A stretch of DNA of 64,000 bases from Desulfocicer vacuolatum DSM 3385 (GTDB lineage Bacteria > Desulfobacterota > Desulfobacteria > Desulfobacterales > Desulfobacteraceae). This document shows, in pieces, positions 44,823 to 52,624 of this stretch. The notes below the pieces were generated by a model, which did not search any database, was not told the origin of the DNA, and worked only from the letters and a program-made list of their open reading frames with translations. Within the stretch, counting starts at the first letter, position 1. Each line of letters starts with the position of its first letter. Both the position numbers and the translations under genes were made by a program. Where the stretch lies: the NCBI RefSeq assembly GCF_900176365.1, contig NZ_FWXY01000009.1, forward strand, positions 1-64,000, written 5' to 3'.

Positions 44823-45695
44823 ATGTTCATTGAAATAATAGACGTCATCATCAGCGGCCTGATCAACGGGTCTGTGTATGCCCTCATGGCCGTGGGCCTC
44901 ACCTTGATTTACGGGGTGTCCAAGGCGTTTAATTTTGCCTATGGCTCTTTTTACAGCATGGGCGGCTATATTGCCTTTTTGCTTTTTGGCATCTCCTTTT
45001 TTAACAATTATCTCATTGTGTTCTGCCTGGCAGCTCCGGTGCTCCTGATATTTGGTTTTTTCATTGAAAAACTTTTGGTGGCTCCGCTGAGAAAAAGGGA
45101 TGATTGGGAAGTAAAGGTGATGATGATCACATTGGGCTTGGCTTTGTTTCTGGATAACTCCTACCAGGTGGTTTTTGGTGCCCGGATGAAATCATTGCCT
45201 TCCATACTGGAAGGAAGCTTTGAGATGGGGGAATTTATCCTCTCCTACCAGGATGTGGTGATTTTTATCTTCTCCCTTGGCGGTATCCTTATTTTCAGAT
45301 GGTTTCTTAACAATACCCGCACCGGCATGTCCGTCAGGGCCGTGGCCCAGAATCCTGCCGGTGCCCAGATTGTGGGAATCCCCAAGGAATTTGTATTTGC
45401 CGCCACCTTTGCCATCTCCACGGTGATGGTGGGCATGGGGGGTATTTTGCTGGCCCAGAAATATTTTATTACCCCCGCAGGGGGATGGGATATTTTGGTC
45501 AAAGCGTGGGTAATTACAGCTTTTGGCGGCATGGGCAGCATAAAAGGGGGGCTTTACGCCGCCTTTATCGTGGGCATGCTCGAAGCCTTTGTGGGGTGGT
45601 ATTTTGGAATGACATGGACGCTCATTGCACTGTTTGCAGTCCTGTTGACAACCCTGGCCGTAAGGCCCCAGGGACTTATGGGGAAATGGGGATAA
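44823..45695 (+). CDS. livH: LivH-type permease
   Basis: 290 residues from ATG 44823 (CAGGAG upstream), about eight membrane helices, LivH motifs INGSVYALMAVGLTLIYGVS and the late AAFIVGMLEAFVGWYFG. Inner-membrane channel subunit. Confidence 0.92.
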   Translation: MFIEIIDVIISGLINGSVYALMAVGLTLIYGVSKAFNFAYGSFYSMGGYIAFLLFGISFFNNYLIVFCLAAPVLLIFGFFIEKLLVAPLRKRDDWEVKVMMITLGLALFLDNSYQVVFGARMKSLPSILEGSFEMGEFILSYQDVVIFIFSLGGILIFRWFLNNTRTGMSVRAVAQNPAGAQIVGIPKEFVFAATFAISTVMVGMGGILLAQKYFITPAGGWDILVKAWVITAFGGMGSIKGGLYAAFIVGMLEAFVGWYFGMTWTLIALFAVLLTTLAVRPQGLMGKWG

Positions 45696-45702
45696 AATTA
45701 TA

Positions 45703-46674
45703 ATGGAACATAAACGTATCACCGTATTTTTGGCAATTATCTGGGGAGTGGTGGCAATCCTTCCATTGTTTTTCGGGTCCACCAATTTTATTATGCATAT
45801 TCTGATCATGTGTCTCATATGGTCTGTGGTGGCCTCGTGCTGGGATCTTATCATGGGATTTGCCGGTATTTTTTCCTTTGGCCAGGTGGCTTTTTTTGTC
45901 ATCGGTTCCTATTCTTCAGCCATTATTTCGGCCCGGCTGGGTGTGCCGCCTGTTTTTTCTGTGTTCATCGCAGGTATTTTCACCGCAGGTCTGGGGGTTC
46001 TGGTGGGACTTCCCTGCCTCAAGCTAAAAGGGGCATACATTGCCCTTGTCACCTTTGCCGTGCATATGATTTTAGAGCCGGTTTTGAAAGGGGATATCGG
46101 ACGGGCACTTGGAACCGGGGGGGCCCGGGGGATCTTGACCATTGCCCCCATGAATATATTTGGATATACATTTACAAGCTCTGATCCCATTCCCTATTTC
46201 TATTTGTTATTTCTGGTGGCGGTTGTCTGTTCTGTTATTATACTCATGGTCATTAAATCCCATTGGGGAACCGCTTTTCTGGCATTGAAAGATGCCGAGG
46301 AATTTGCATCCTGCCTGGGGGTCAGCGCTTTTAAATATAAGCTCATGGTCTTTGCGTTGACCTCATTCTTAACAGGCATGATCGGTGGATTTTACGCCCA
46401 TTATGTGGGAATGCTATCCACAAGGATGCTGGGCATTGATCTGTTTGTCACCCTCATGATTATCCTGGTCATCGGCGGTGTGGGAAAATTTCCCGGCGCA
46501 GTGATCGGGGCCTTTATCACCATTGCCGTCAACGAAATGCTCTCACCCCTGGGATCCTATCGCCCCATTATACTTGGCGGGCTGGTGGTGGTTCTGGTTC
46601 TTGCTTTGCCTGACGGTATCACTGGATTGTTTGAAAAAATGTTTTCTGAAAAAAAGCAGGGATTAAGTCATTAG
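45703..46674 (+). CDS. livM: LivM-type permease
   Basis: 323 residues, about nine membrane helices, with LivM blocks WDLIMGFAGIFSFGQVAFF and IGGVGKFPGAVIGAFITI. Second channel subunit. The last base of its TAG stop is the first base of MITE D copy 2; the duplication TTA preserves the stop. Confidence 0.92.
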   Translation: MEHKRITVFLAIIWGVVAILPLFFGSTNFIMHILIMCLIWSVVASCWDLIMGFAGIFSFGQVAFFVIGSYSSAIISARLGVPPVFSVFIAGIFTAGLGVLVGLPCLKLKGAYIALVTFAVHMILEPVLKGDIGRALGTGGARGILTIAPMNIFGYTFTSSDPIPYFYLLFLVAVVCSVIILMVIKSHWGTAFLALKDAEEFASCLGVSAFKYKLMVFALTSFLTGMIGGFYAHYVGMLSTRMLGIDLFVTLMIILVIGGVGKFPGAVIGAFITIAVNEMLSPLGSYRPIILGGLVVVLVLALPDGITGLFEKMFSEKKQGLSH

Positions 46675-46773
46675 GGACTCAGAGCTTATTAATTTACCAT
46701 TTAATAAGCTCTGGTTATTATTTTTCGCAAATGAGACTTCGAATCAACGGTAAATTGAAAATTACTGACTCCC
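46674..46773. mobile_element. MITE family D, copy 2
   Basis: 100 bp, ends GGGACTCAGAG and ACTGACTCCC inverted; inner AATTTACCATT / AACGGTAAATT. Flanked by TTA (46671-46673, 46774-46776). Same length and target size as copy 1. Confidence 0.8.
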
Positions 46774-46842
46774 TTAGATTCGCTGCCTTAAAAAATATCA
46801 GTACGCTCCAGTCAACTTTTAACAATTACTTAAGGAGGTAAG

Positions 46843-48066
46843 ATGAAAAAAACGTTAGCAGCCATGTTGATTATCATGTGCGCATTTCTTATAAATGGAA
46901 ATGCCTTTGGCAGTGACACCATTAAGGTTGGCGTTCCCCTTTCCATGACAGGCCCCTACACTGACACCGGGGACAACTATTGGAAGGGTATTAAAATGGC
47001 CATTGATGAAATTAATGAAGGCGGTGGGCTCCTGGGTAAAAAAATAGAACCGGTGCGGTTTGATGCCCAGGAATTTGCCCCGGAAAGGGTGATGCAGGGC
47101 GCAGATTACCTATGCGGTAAACTCAAGGTGGACTCTGTCCATGCCGGGTGGGCCGGATGGGGACAGGATGTCCGGGCCTATGGTAAATATACGGCTCCCT
47201 TTTTTGCGGATGACGGTTCCCAGACAGCTGTGGATGTCTACAAACAAGATAAAAAACAATACAATAATATCTTTCAGCTCACAGATACCGGTATTAATCA
47301 GGGGCAGAGCATGTTTAATGTGTTGATGGCGCTGCCCTATGAGTACCCCAACAAAAAAGCCGTTATTATTACAGCGGATGATGCCTGGGGAACCGAAGTG
47401 GGGGATACCCTTAAAAAGAATTTTAAAGAAAAAGGGTGGAAGGTTGCCATGCATGAGCTGGTTCCCTATGGCACCAATCAATGGGGACCTTTACTCACAA
47501 AAATTCGTAAAATAAAACCGGCCATCATCCATGTGGAGATTGTGTCTGCCCAGGAAGTGATCACTTTTTTCCGTCAGTTCATGAAAAAACCCACCAATTC
47601 TATTCTCAGTTATGGGTATTCTCTGGTTCCAAGGGAAGTTGTGGACACCATGGGTAAAGAGGCTGACGGTCTCATTGGTGAAGTTCCCACTGCCATGCCC
47701 ACCCCGGAGGCCCCCACCCCGGAAGCCCAGGCGTGGCTGGATAAATTTAAAGGCATCTGGACCCATCTGCCCCAGGCTGGATCCTGGGCCGCTTACAGCG
47801 GGGTTAAAGCTTGGGTCACTGCGGTTGAGGCGGTGGGTGATGAGAAAAAACATGAAGAGGTCTGTAATTACATTGCCACCAAGGGCTATAAAGGAGAAAC
47901 CGGATGGTGGAAATGGGATGAAGACCATGTCATGAGAGCCGGCGGAGATGTCCCCATCGCCCATTACCAGGTTCAAAACGGTGAAATGATTGCCATCTTC
48001 ACCGATCCACCGGCAAAGCCCTATAAGAATTATAAGTTCCAGGTTCCCAGGTGGATAAAAAAATAG
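46843..48066 (+). CDS. livK: periplasmic substrate-binding protein LivJ/LivK-type
   Basis: 407 residues with a signal peptide (MKKTLAAMLIIMCAFLING, cut near FGS). The mature part is a type I binding fold: IKVGVPLSMTGPYTDTGDNY at the start, KVDSVHAGWAGWGQDVRAY and KKAVIITADDAWGTEVGD. Captures the substrate for LivFGHM. Ligand unknown; this family also carries aromatic acids, amides and urea. Separated from livM by the MITE. Confidence 0.92.
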   Translation: MKKTLAAMLIIMCAFLINGNAFGSDTIKVGVPLSMTGPYTDTGDNYWKGIKMAIDEINEGGGLLGKKIEPVRFDAQEFAPERVMQGADYLCGKLKVDSVHAGWAGWGQDVRAYGKYTAPFFADDGSQTAVDVYKQDKKQYNNIFQLTDTGINQGQSMFNVLMALPYEYPNKKAVIITADDAWGTEVGDTLKKNFKEKGWKVAMHELVPYGTNQWGPLLTKIRKIKPAIIHVEIVSAQEVITFFRQFMKKPTNSILSYGYSLVPREVVDTMGKEADGLIGEVPTAMPTPEAPTPEAQAWLDKFKGIWTHLPQAGSWAAYSGVKAWVTAVEAVGDEKKHEEVCNYIATKGYKGETGWWKWDEDHVMRAGGDVPIAHYQVQNGEMIAIFTDPPAKPYKNYKFQVPRWIKK

Positions 48067-48127
48067 CGGCCGGCCCAGAGCTCAACCTGGTTGATTTAGA
48101 TTCTAATTTTTGATCTTTGTATTTTTT

Positions 48128-48400
48128 TTATATGAAATACTCCGCAACCCCGGGGAGTATTTCTAACTTTGTTGTGGGCGGAACCGAATCAAAATACGGT
48201 CCGCCCGTGGCGGTTATATACAATGCAGCCTCCAAGGCAACCTCAGCCGCCCCCCCGATGGGTAATAGGAACCGGCCAATTGAGCTGTCTACAGTTCCGA
48301 CCGGGACCATTGCCCATCGGGGGGGGCAAATGATACCATTTGGCTCGGCGTCTACGACCCTATATTTGTTGTGTCCGCCGGGAGATGCCCGTTATGGAAA
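48128..48400 (+). repeat. palindromic repeat cluster 4 (A7, B4 and short module)
   Basis: A7 at 48128-48220, linker CAGCCTCCAAGGCAACCTC, B4 at 48246-48327, then TTTGTTGTGTCCG..GATGCCCGTTATG. A7 carries a TAA in the otherwise conserved frame. Fills the gap between convergent genes. Confidence 0.9.
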
Positions 48401-48423
48401 ACCGGCAAGAAGGCACCTGGGCT

Positions 48424-49968
48424 TTAGCCCAGGGGTTGTTGACCATACTCTTCTCTTAATCCTTTTTTCAGACTGAAAAGCATTGCAAGCAGTATGACGG
48501 TGAGGGGCAGGCCGGCAACCAGTGTGGCGGACTGAAGGCATTCCAGGCCTCCGTGCAGCATCAGAGCGATGGCCACCAATCCCTGGATGGATGCCCAGAA
48601 AATACGCTGAGCATTGGGTGGATTGGTTTTGCCCCCTGCCGTCATGATACTCAGGACCAGGGTTGCCGAGTTGGACGAAGTTATGAAAAATAGAGCTGCC
48701 AGGATAATTCCGGTAATGGAAGTGATGCCGGAAAGGCGAAGATTTTGAAAAAATGTAAAAATAACGGTGGAGATTTCCTTGTCCATCACCCGGGACAGTC
48801 CTGCATCCAGGAACATTTCCATGTAGAGTGCAGATGTGCCGAAAACCGTAAACCACAAAAATGCCAGTAGCGTGGGGGCGAGGAGCACACCAAAAATGAA
48901 TTCTTTGATGGTTCTTCCTTTGGAGATCCTTGCAATGAACATTCCGGCAAAGGGCGCCCAGGTGATCCACCAGGCCCAGTAGAAGATGGTCCAGGAATTT
49001 TGCCAATGGCTCCCGGCAAAGGTCTCGGTAAATAGAGATATTTCCCAGAATCGGTTGAAATAGTTGCCCAGATTCTGGGGGATGGCGTTGAGAATGAATG
49101 CAGTGGGTCCTGTAATAAAGACGAATGCCATTAGAAAAAATGCCAGGACAATGGTGATGATGCTCAGTCGTTTTATCCCGGAATATACGCCTCCGATGAC
49201 AGAGATGATGACACAGGCGGTGATGATGATGACCAGTGCGATCTGCACGGTGGGGGTGATGGGGGTTCCCAGAATATAATTTACCCCCCCATTGATCTGG
49301 GATACAGCCATGGCAAGGGAGGTTGCCAGGCCGAATAAAGTGGCCACGCATGCAAAAATATCAATGGCTTTTCCCATGGGACCGTAAATTTTTTTACCGA
49401 TAATGGGATAAAAAACACTGCTGACGGTCAGGGGCAGTTTTTTGCTGAATGCAAAAAAACCCAGTCCCAGTCCCACAAGGCAATACAGGGCCCATCCATG
49501 TAAACCCCAGTGAAAAAAGGTAAGTGCCATGGCAAGGTTTGCCGCTTCAACTGACTTGGCGGTGACGCCCATGGGTGGTGGGTTGATGTAATGAAAAAGG
49601 GGTTCTGCCGTGCCGAAAAATACAAGACCAATACCAATACCGGCACAGAAAATCATGGAAAACCATTCAAAAAAGTTGAACTCCGGCTTACTTTCTCTGC
49701 CGCCGAGTTTTAATTTGCCGTATCTGGAAAAAAAGAGATAAATTATATAAAAGAGAATCACATTGACCACAAGGACAAAAAACCAGCCGGTGTATTCACA
49801 TACCCATAATCGAAGGTATGAAAATACATGGGCGATTGTTTGATCGCAGACTATTTCAATGATCATAGATCCTATGATAATAATTGAAGATATCCAGAAA
49901 ATCGGTGGATTTATTTTAAGACCTAATGGATGTTTTTTTGTTAGCTTGCCAGATCCGTTTTTGACCAT
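48424..49968 (-). CDS. BCCT-family choline/glycine betaine/carnitine transporter
   Basis: 514 residues, 12 membrane helices. BCCT hallmarks: FCAGIGIGLVFFGTAEPLFH, LTFFHWGLHGWALYCLVGLG, and the Trp-rich helix 8 stretch WTIFYWAWWITWAPFAGMFI with IARISKGRTIKEFI. Sodium- or proton-coupled uptake of quaternary amines for osmoprotection or as carbon source. Confidence 0.94.
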   Translation of the reverse strand: MVKNGSGKLTKKHPLGLKINPPIFWISSIIIIGSMIIEIVCDQTIAHVFSYLRLWVCEYTGWFFVLVVNVILFYIIYLFFSRYGKLKLGGRESKPEFNFFEWFSMIFCAGIGIGLVFFGTAEPLFHYINPPPMGVTAKSVEAANLAMALTFFHWGLHGWALYCLVGLGLGFFAFSKKLPLTVSSVFYPIIGKKIYGPMGKAIDIFACVATLFGLATSLAMAVSQINGGVNYILGTPITPTVQIALVIIITACVIISVIGGVYSGIKRLSIITIVLAFFLMAFVFITGPTAFILNAIPQNLGNYFNRFWEISLFTETFAGSHWQNSWTIFYWAWWITWAPFAGMFIARISKGRTIKEFIFGVLLAPTLLAFLWFTVFGTSALYMEMFLDAGLSRVMDKEISTVIFTFFQNLRLSGITSITGIILAALFFITSSNSATLVLSIMTAGGKTNPPNAQRIFWASIQGLVAIALMLHGGLECLQSATLVAGLPLTVILLAMLFSLKKGLREEYGQQPLG

Positions 49969-50009
49969 ATCATCCTCTTTGGGTAATTAATTAATGACCC
50001 TGTTTTTAC

Positions 50010-50410
50010 TATAACTGCTACGGGCAGATCTTGTTCTGCTCACAACGAAGCTTGAAATACGCCCCTGATTCACGGAGTATTTCGGGGTTGATCATAAGCT
50101 GGGCTACTATACATGAGATAATATTTTATTAGCTACAAGGGATTGTAATTACAAATATTAATTTTTACCGCCAAAATTTTATCACAAAATGGCCGACGTT
50201 ATGACCAAGCCCAGTATTTCATATAAATGGGCATCTCCTGGCGGACACAACAAATATAGAGTCGTAGACGCGGAGCCAAATAGTATTATACCGCCGCCCC
50301 CCGACGGGCAATGGTCCCGGACCGGAACTGTAGACAGCTCAATTGTCCGGTTCCTATTGCCCGTCGGGGGGGGGCTCTGCCTTAGCTTGCCTTGGAGGCT
50401 GCCTTTTTAT
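50010..50410. repeat. palindromic repeat cluster 5 (A8 split by a MITE, B5)
   Basis: A8 (reverse) starts at 50010 and is interrupted after AGTATTTC at 50083 by MITE C copy 3; it resumes with the duplicated AGTATTTCATATAA at 50213. B5 spans 50291-50376, followed by the linker GCCTTGGAGGCTGCC. Confidence 0.9.
50084..50212. mobile_element. MITE family C, copy 3, nested in a family A repeat
   Basis: 129 bp, ends GGGGTTGATCATAAG and TTATGACCAAGCCC. Perfect 8-bp duplication AGTATTTC (50076-50083 and 50213-50220), which is part of the interrupted A repeat. Confidence 0.95.
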
Positions 50411-50455
50411 ATAAAAAAAATTGCGCATCCCGGTATATTCTTACACGCCAATAAC

Positions 50456-51145
50456 CTAATATTTTTCACAATACCTGTTTCTATAAGGCTCTTGAACAAT
50501 TGTGCGTTGCAGTTGGTTTTCCCATTCTGCATGCTGGTGAATTTTCAGGATATCTTCCAGCCGGTTTTGCTTTTTAAGGCGTTCATAGATATCACACCAT
50601 GCACAGGTAATATCGTAGGGAGCGTAGCTGTCAAGTTCACACTTACCGTTGCTCACGCCGCCGCAGGGTCCGTTAAAAAGACTTTTGGCGCATCGGGTCA
50701 CGGGACAGATCCCACCGGTATAACCGAGAACGCAATTTCCACAGGCCCGGCATTTCTCTTCATACACGCCGATATCCCTGTCTATTCCGATGGCTATGGT
50801 GTTCACCGCCGGGAAAATGGGGATGTTAGAAAATTTTTCCGCAAGGAGCTGTATTCCGGCTCCGCATGCCATGGAGATGATACAGTCATAGTCGGCTGCA
50901 GTCTCTTCAAGTTCAACAAGATATCTTAAGTTGCATGCCCTTTCAACGGTATAGCCGTCCATACGGGTCCGCAATCCCTCGGCCTTAAAGGTTTCATTGA
51001 GCTCAATGTTCAGGGCGTTGACCTCTTTTTGACCGCCTCCCAGGCAGACGGAGGCGCACCCTCCGCATCCGATGTTCAAAACCTTGTTATAATTTTTTAT
51101 AAAGGATTTGATTTCTTCAAAGGGTTTTCTTTCTATCTTAACCAA
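50456..51145 (-). CDS. metV: MetV-like methylenetetrahydrofolate reductase C-terminal-type zinc protein
   Basis: 229 residues, cysteine-rich. N-terminal GCGGCASVCLGGG, middle EEKCRACGNCVLG, GGICPVTRCAKSLFNGPCGG and late CAWCDIYERL match the MTHFR C-terminal/MetV family. MetV joins MetF in the carbonyl branch of the Wood-Ljungdahl pathway of acetogens and sulfate reducers. Here no metF is adjacent. Confidence 0.88.
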   Translation of the reverse strand: MVKIERKPFEEIKSFIKNYNKVLNIGCGGCASVCLGGGQKEVNALNIELNETFKAEGLRTRMDGYTVERACNLRYLVELEETAADYDCIISMACGAGIQLLAEKFSNIPIFPAVNTIAIGIDRDIGVYEEKCRACGNCVLGYTGGICPVTRCAKSLFNGPCGGVSNGKCELDSYAPYDITCAWCDIYERLKKQNRLEDILKIHQHAEWENQLQRTIVQEPYRNRYCEKY

Positions 51146-51177
51146 CTATACCTCCTGAACAATCATTTATTTTTTTT

Positions 51178-51500
51178 TATATGAAATACTCCTCAAATCA
51201 GGAGCGTATTTCAAGCTTTGTTGTGGGCGGAACGGGATCAAAATACGGTCCGCCCGTGGTGGTTATATGAAATACTCCGCATAGTTATGGAGCATTTCTA
51301 TTTTTGTTGTGGGCAGAACGAGATCAGAACAAGGTCTGCCCGTGGCAGTTTTATATATAATGCAGCCCCCAGGTCTACCTCAGCAGAGCCGCCCCCCCGA
51401 TGGGCAATAGGAACCGGACAATTGAGCTGTCTACAGTTCCGGTCCGGGCCCATTGCCCATCGGGGGGGCGGCGGTATAATACCTGTCCCACAGGACATGC
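51178..51500 (+). repeat. palindromic repeat cluster 6 (A9, A10, B6, short module)
   Basis: A9 51178-51266 and A10 51262-51357 in tandem, linker with ACCTCAGCAGAGCC, B6 51388-51473, then TGTCCCACAGGACA followed by TGCCCGTTTTATATGAAA. Lies upstream of metV and downstream of the cytochrome gene. Confidence 0.9.
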
Positions 51501-51581
51501 CCGTTTTATATGAAATGGAACAGTGCCCATTTTTTGTTTTTGCATGATATGGAACCGGAAAGCCGTGTTTTGATGTGTGGA

Positions 51582-52175
51582 TCATTCCGGGGAAGTCGAT
51601 TTCGGCAGTATGTGGCACTCGCCACAGAGGGTGGGGAGCAGCTGATCACTGGGCGTTAAAAAGGCTTTCCATTGAATTCCCTTACGGGGAATCCAGAATT
51701 TTTTACTGTTCTCATTGTGACACGGGATGCATGAATTGTGAAATGCATCTTCAAGGTTGATTTTTGTGGTAGAATTGTGGCAGGAGCAACAGTTTGTGTT
51801 GGGATCACCCTCTTCCAGGTCTGATTCATCTAAAACATTTTCCCCATTTTCATAGAGATGATGGCAATCCAGACACTCCAGTACATCCATGTGGGCCTCA
51901 TGGGGAAATATCACCGGTGAGCGCTCTTTTGTGCCGCCGGTCTTACCTTGAAAACAGGAAAAATCATGATTGAGCAATATGTTTTCCATTTGGGCAAAGG
52001 CCGGTGGGGAATATACAAACGCACAAACTATGGTCAAAGCCGTCCAGAAATTTATTTTATAACTGCCACAGGCAGACCTTGTTTTGATCCGGTCTTGCCC
52101 ACAACAAAGTTTGAAATACGCCTCTGATTTGCGGAGTATTTCATATAAGTTTTGAAAATGTTTTTTCATCTGCAT
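51582..52175 (-). CDS. tetrahaem c-type cytochrome (TmcA-like) with a repeat inserted in the signal peptide
   Basis: 197 residues from ATG 52175 (GAGGGGAG upstream). Four haem sites: CLDCHH, CCSCHN, CIPCHN, CGECHI, as in type II cytochrome c3. The signal peptide is split: basic start MQMKKHFQN, then about 30 residues encoded by a family A repeat (LYEILRK.., ..RSACGSYK), then the hydrophobic FWTALTIVCAFVYSPPAFA with an AFAQ cut site. Downstream partner of the Fe-S and membrane subunits; likely the periplasmic electron donor of a Tmc/Hmc-like complex. Whether it is still exported is open. Confidence 0.82.
   Translation of the reverse strand: MQMKKHFQNLYEILRKSEAYFKLCCGQDRIKTRSACGSYKINFWTALTIVCAFVYSPPAFAQMENILLNHDFSCFQGKTGGTKERSPVIFPHEAHMDVLECLDCHHLYENGENVLDESDLEEGDPNTNCCSCHNSTTKINLEDAFHNSCIPCHNENSKKFWIPRKGIQWKAFLTPSDQLLPTLCGECHILPKSTSPE
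52055..52148 (-). repeat. family A repeat inside the cytochrome c gene
   Basis: A full, little-diverged copy: ATAACTGCCACAGGCAG .. CTTGCCCACAACAAAG .. GAAATACGCC .. GGAGTATTTCATATAA in reverse. In the gene direction it is open in the frame shared with most other copies. Confidence 0.92.
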
Positions 52176-52223
52176 TTTCTCCCCTCTCTGTTCCAAGGTT
52201 ACGCACAATGGAAAAGAGGCAGC

Positions 52224-52604
52224 TTATTCTTCATCAAATTGAGGCAGCACACCCTGATCACGGCATATGCCCCTGGTAAGCGCTATCATCCCGGGAATAT
52301 CAATGCCCATGGGGCAGTAACAACGTGTGCAGAGTACGCACCTGTCCCAGACGACCTCCCTTATTTCTTCCAGTCCTTTTCTGTCGATGTTCCCTTTTTT
52401 TTTATACAGCCTGCCCAGGGAATTTATAAATTTATGGGAAGGCATATAAACGGGATCTTTTTCCCGGTGCATATAAAGGAAGCAGCTTTCTGCACACAGA
52501 GTACAATGAACGCATAGTTTAAGGGATAAACTGATTTGCGCTTTGTTTTTATTGAGGGTTGTTCGGATTTTTCCGGTATCAACCGTGTCTGTTGTTTCTT
52601 TCAC
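52224..52604 (-). CDS. HdrC/TmcB-like iron-sulfur protein
   Basis: 126 residues with two clusters: LCVHCTLCAESC (then a distant Cys role taken by following residues) and DRCVLCTRCYCPMGID. Layout like HdrC and the N-terminal part of TmcB/HmcF; the CCG domains of TmcB are absent, so this is a short form. Passes electrons between the membrane cytochrome b and a cytoplasmic partner. Between cytochrome c (15-bp gap after stop) and cytochrome b genes (20 bp), same strand. Confidence 0.75.
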   Translation of the reverse strand: MKETTDTVDTGKIRTTLNKNKAQISLSLKLCVHCTLCAESCFLYMHREKDPVYMPSHKFINSLGRLYKKKGNIDRKGLEEIREVVWDRCVLCTRCYCPMGIDIPGMIALTRGICRDQGVLPQFDEE

Positions 52605-52624
52605 TATTCAGACCTCTTAAAATA

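Noticed and set aside
50189-50929. 246-codon plus-strand frame
   Set aside because: Antisense of metV joined to MITE and B repeat sequence.
34604-51500. CRISPR arrays
   Set aside because: Repeats are 80-95 bp, irregularly spaced, in both orientations and diverged; no cas genes.
34604-51500. Families A and B as integron attC sites
   Set aside because: GTTATAT does not fit GTTRRRY, no RYYYAAC partner at the right distance, and no cassette genes between them.
51218-51547. 109-codon plus-strand frame
   Set aside because: Entirely made of A and B repeats.
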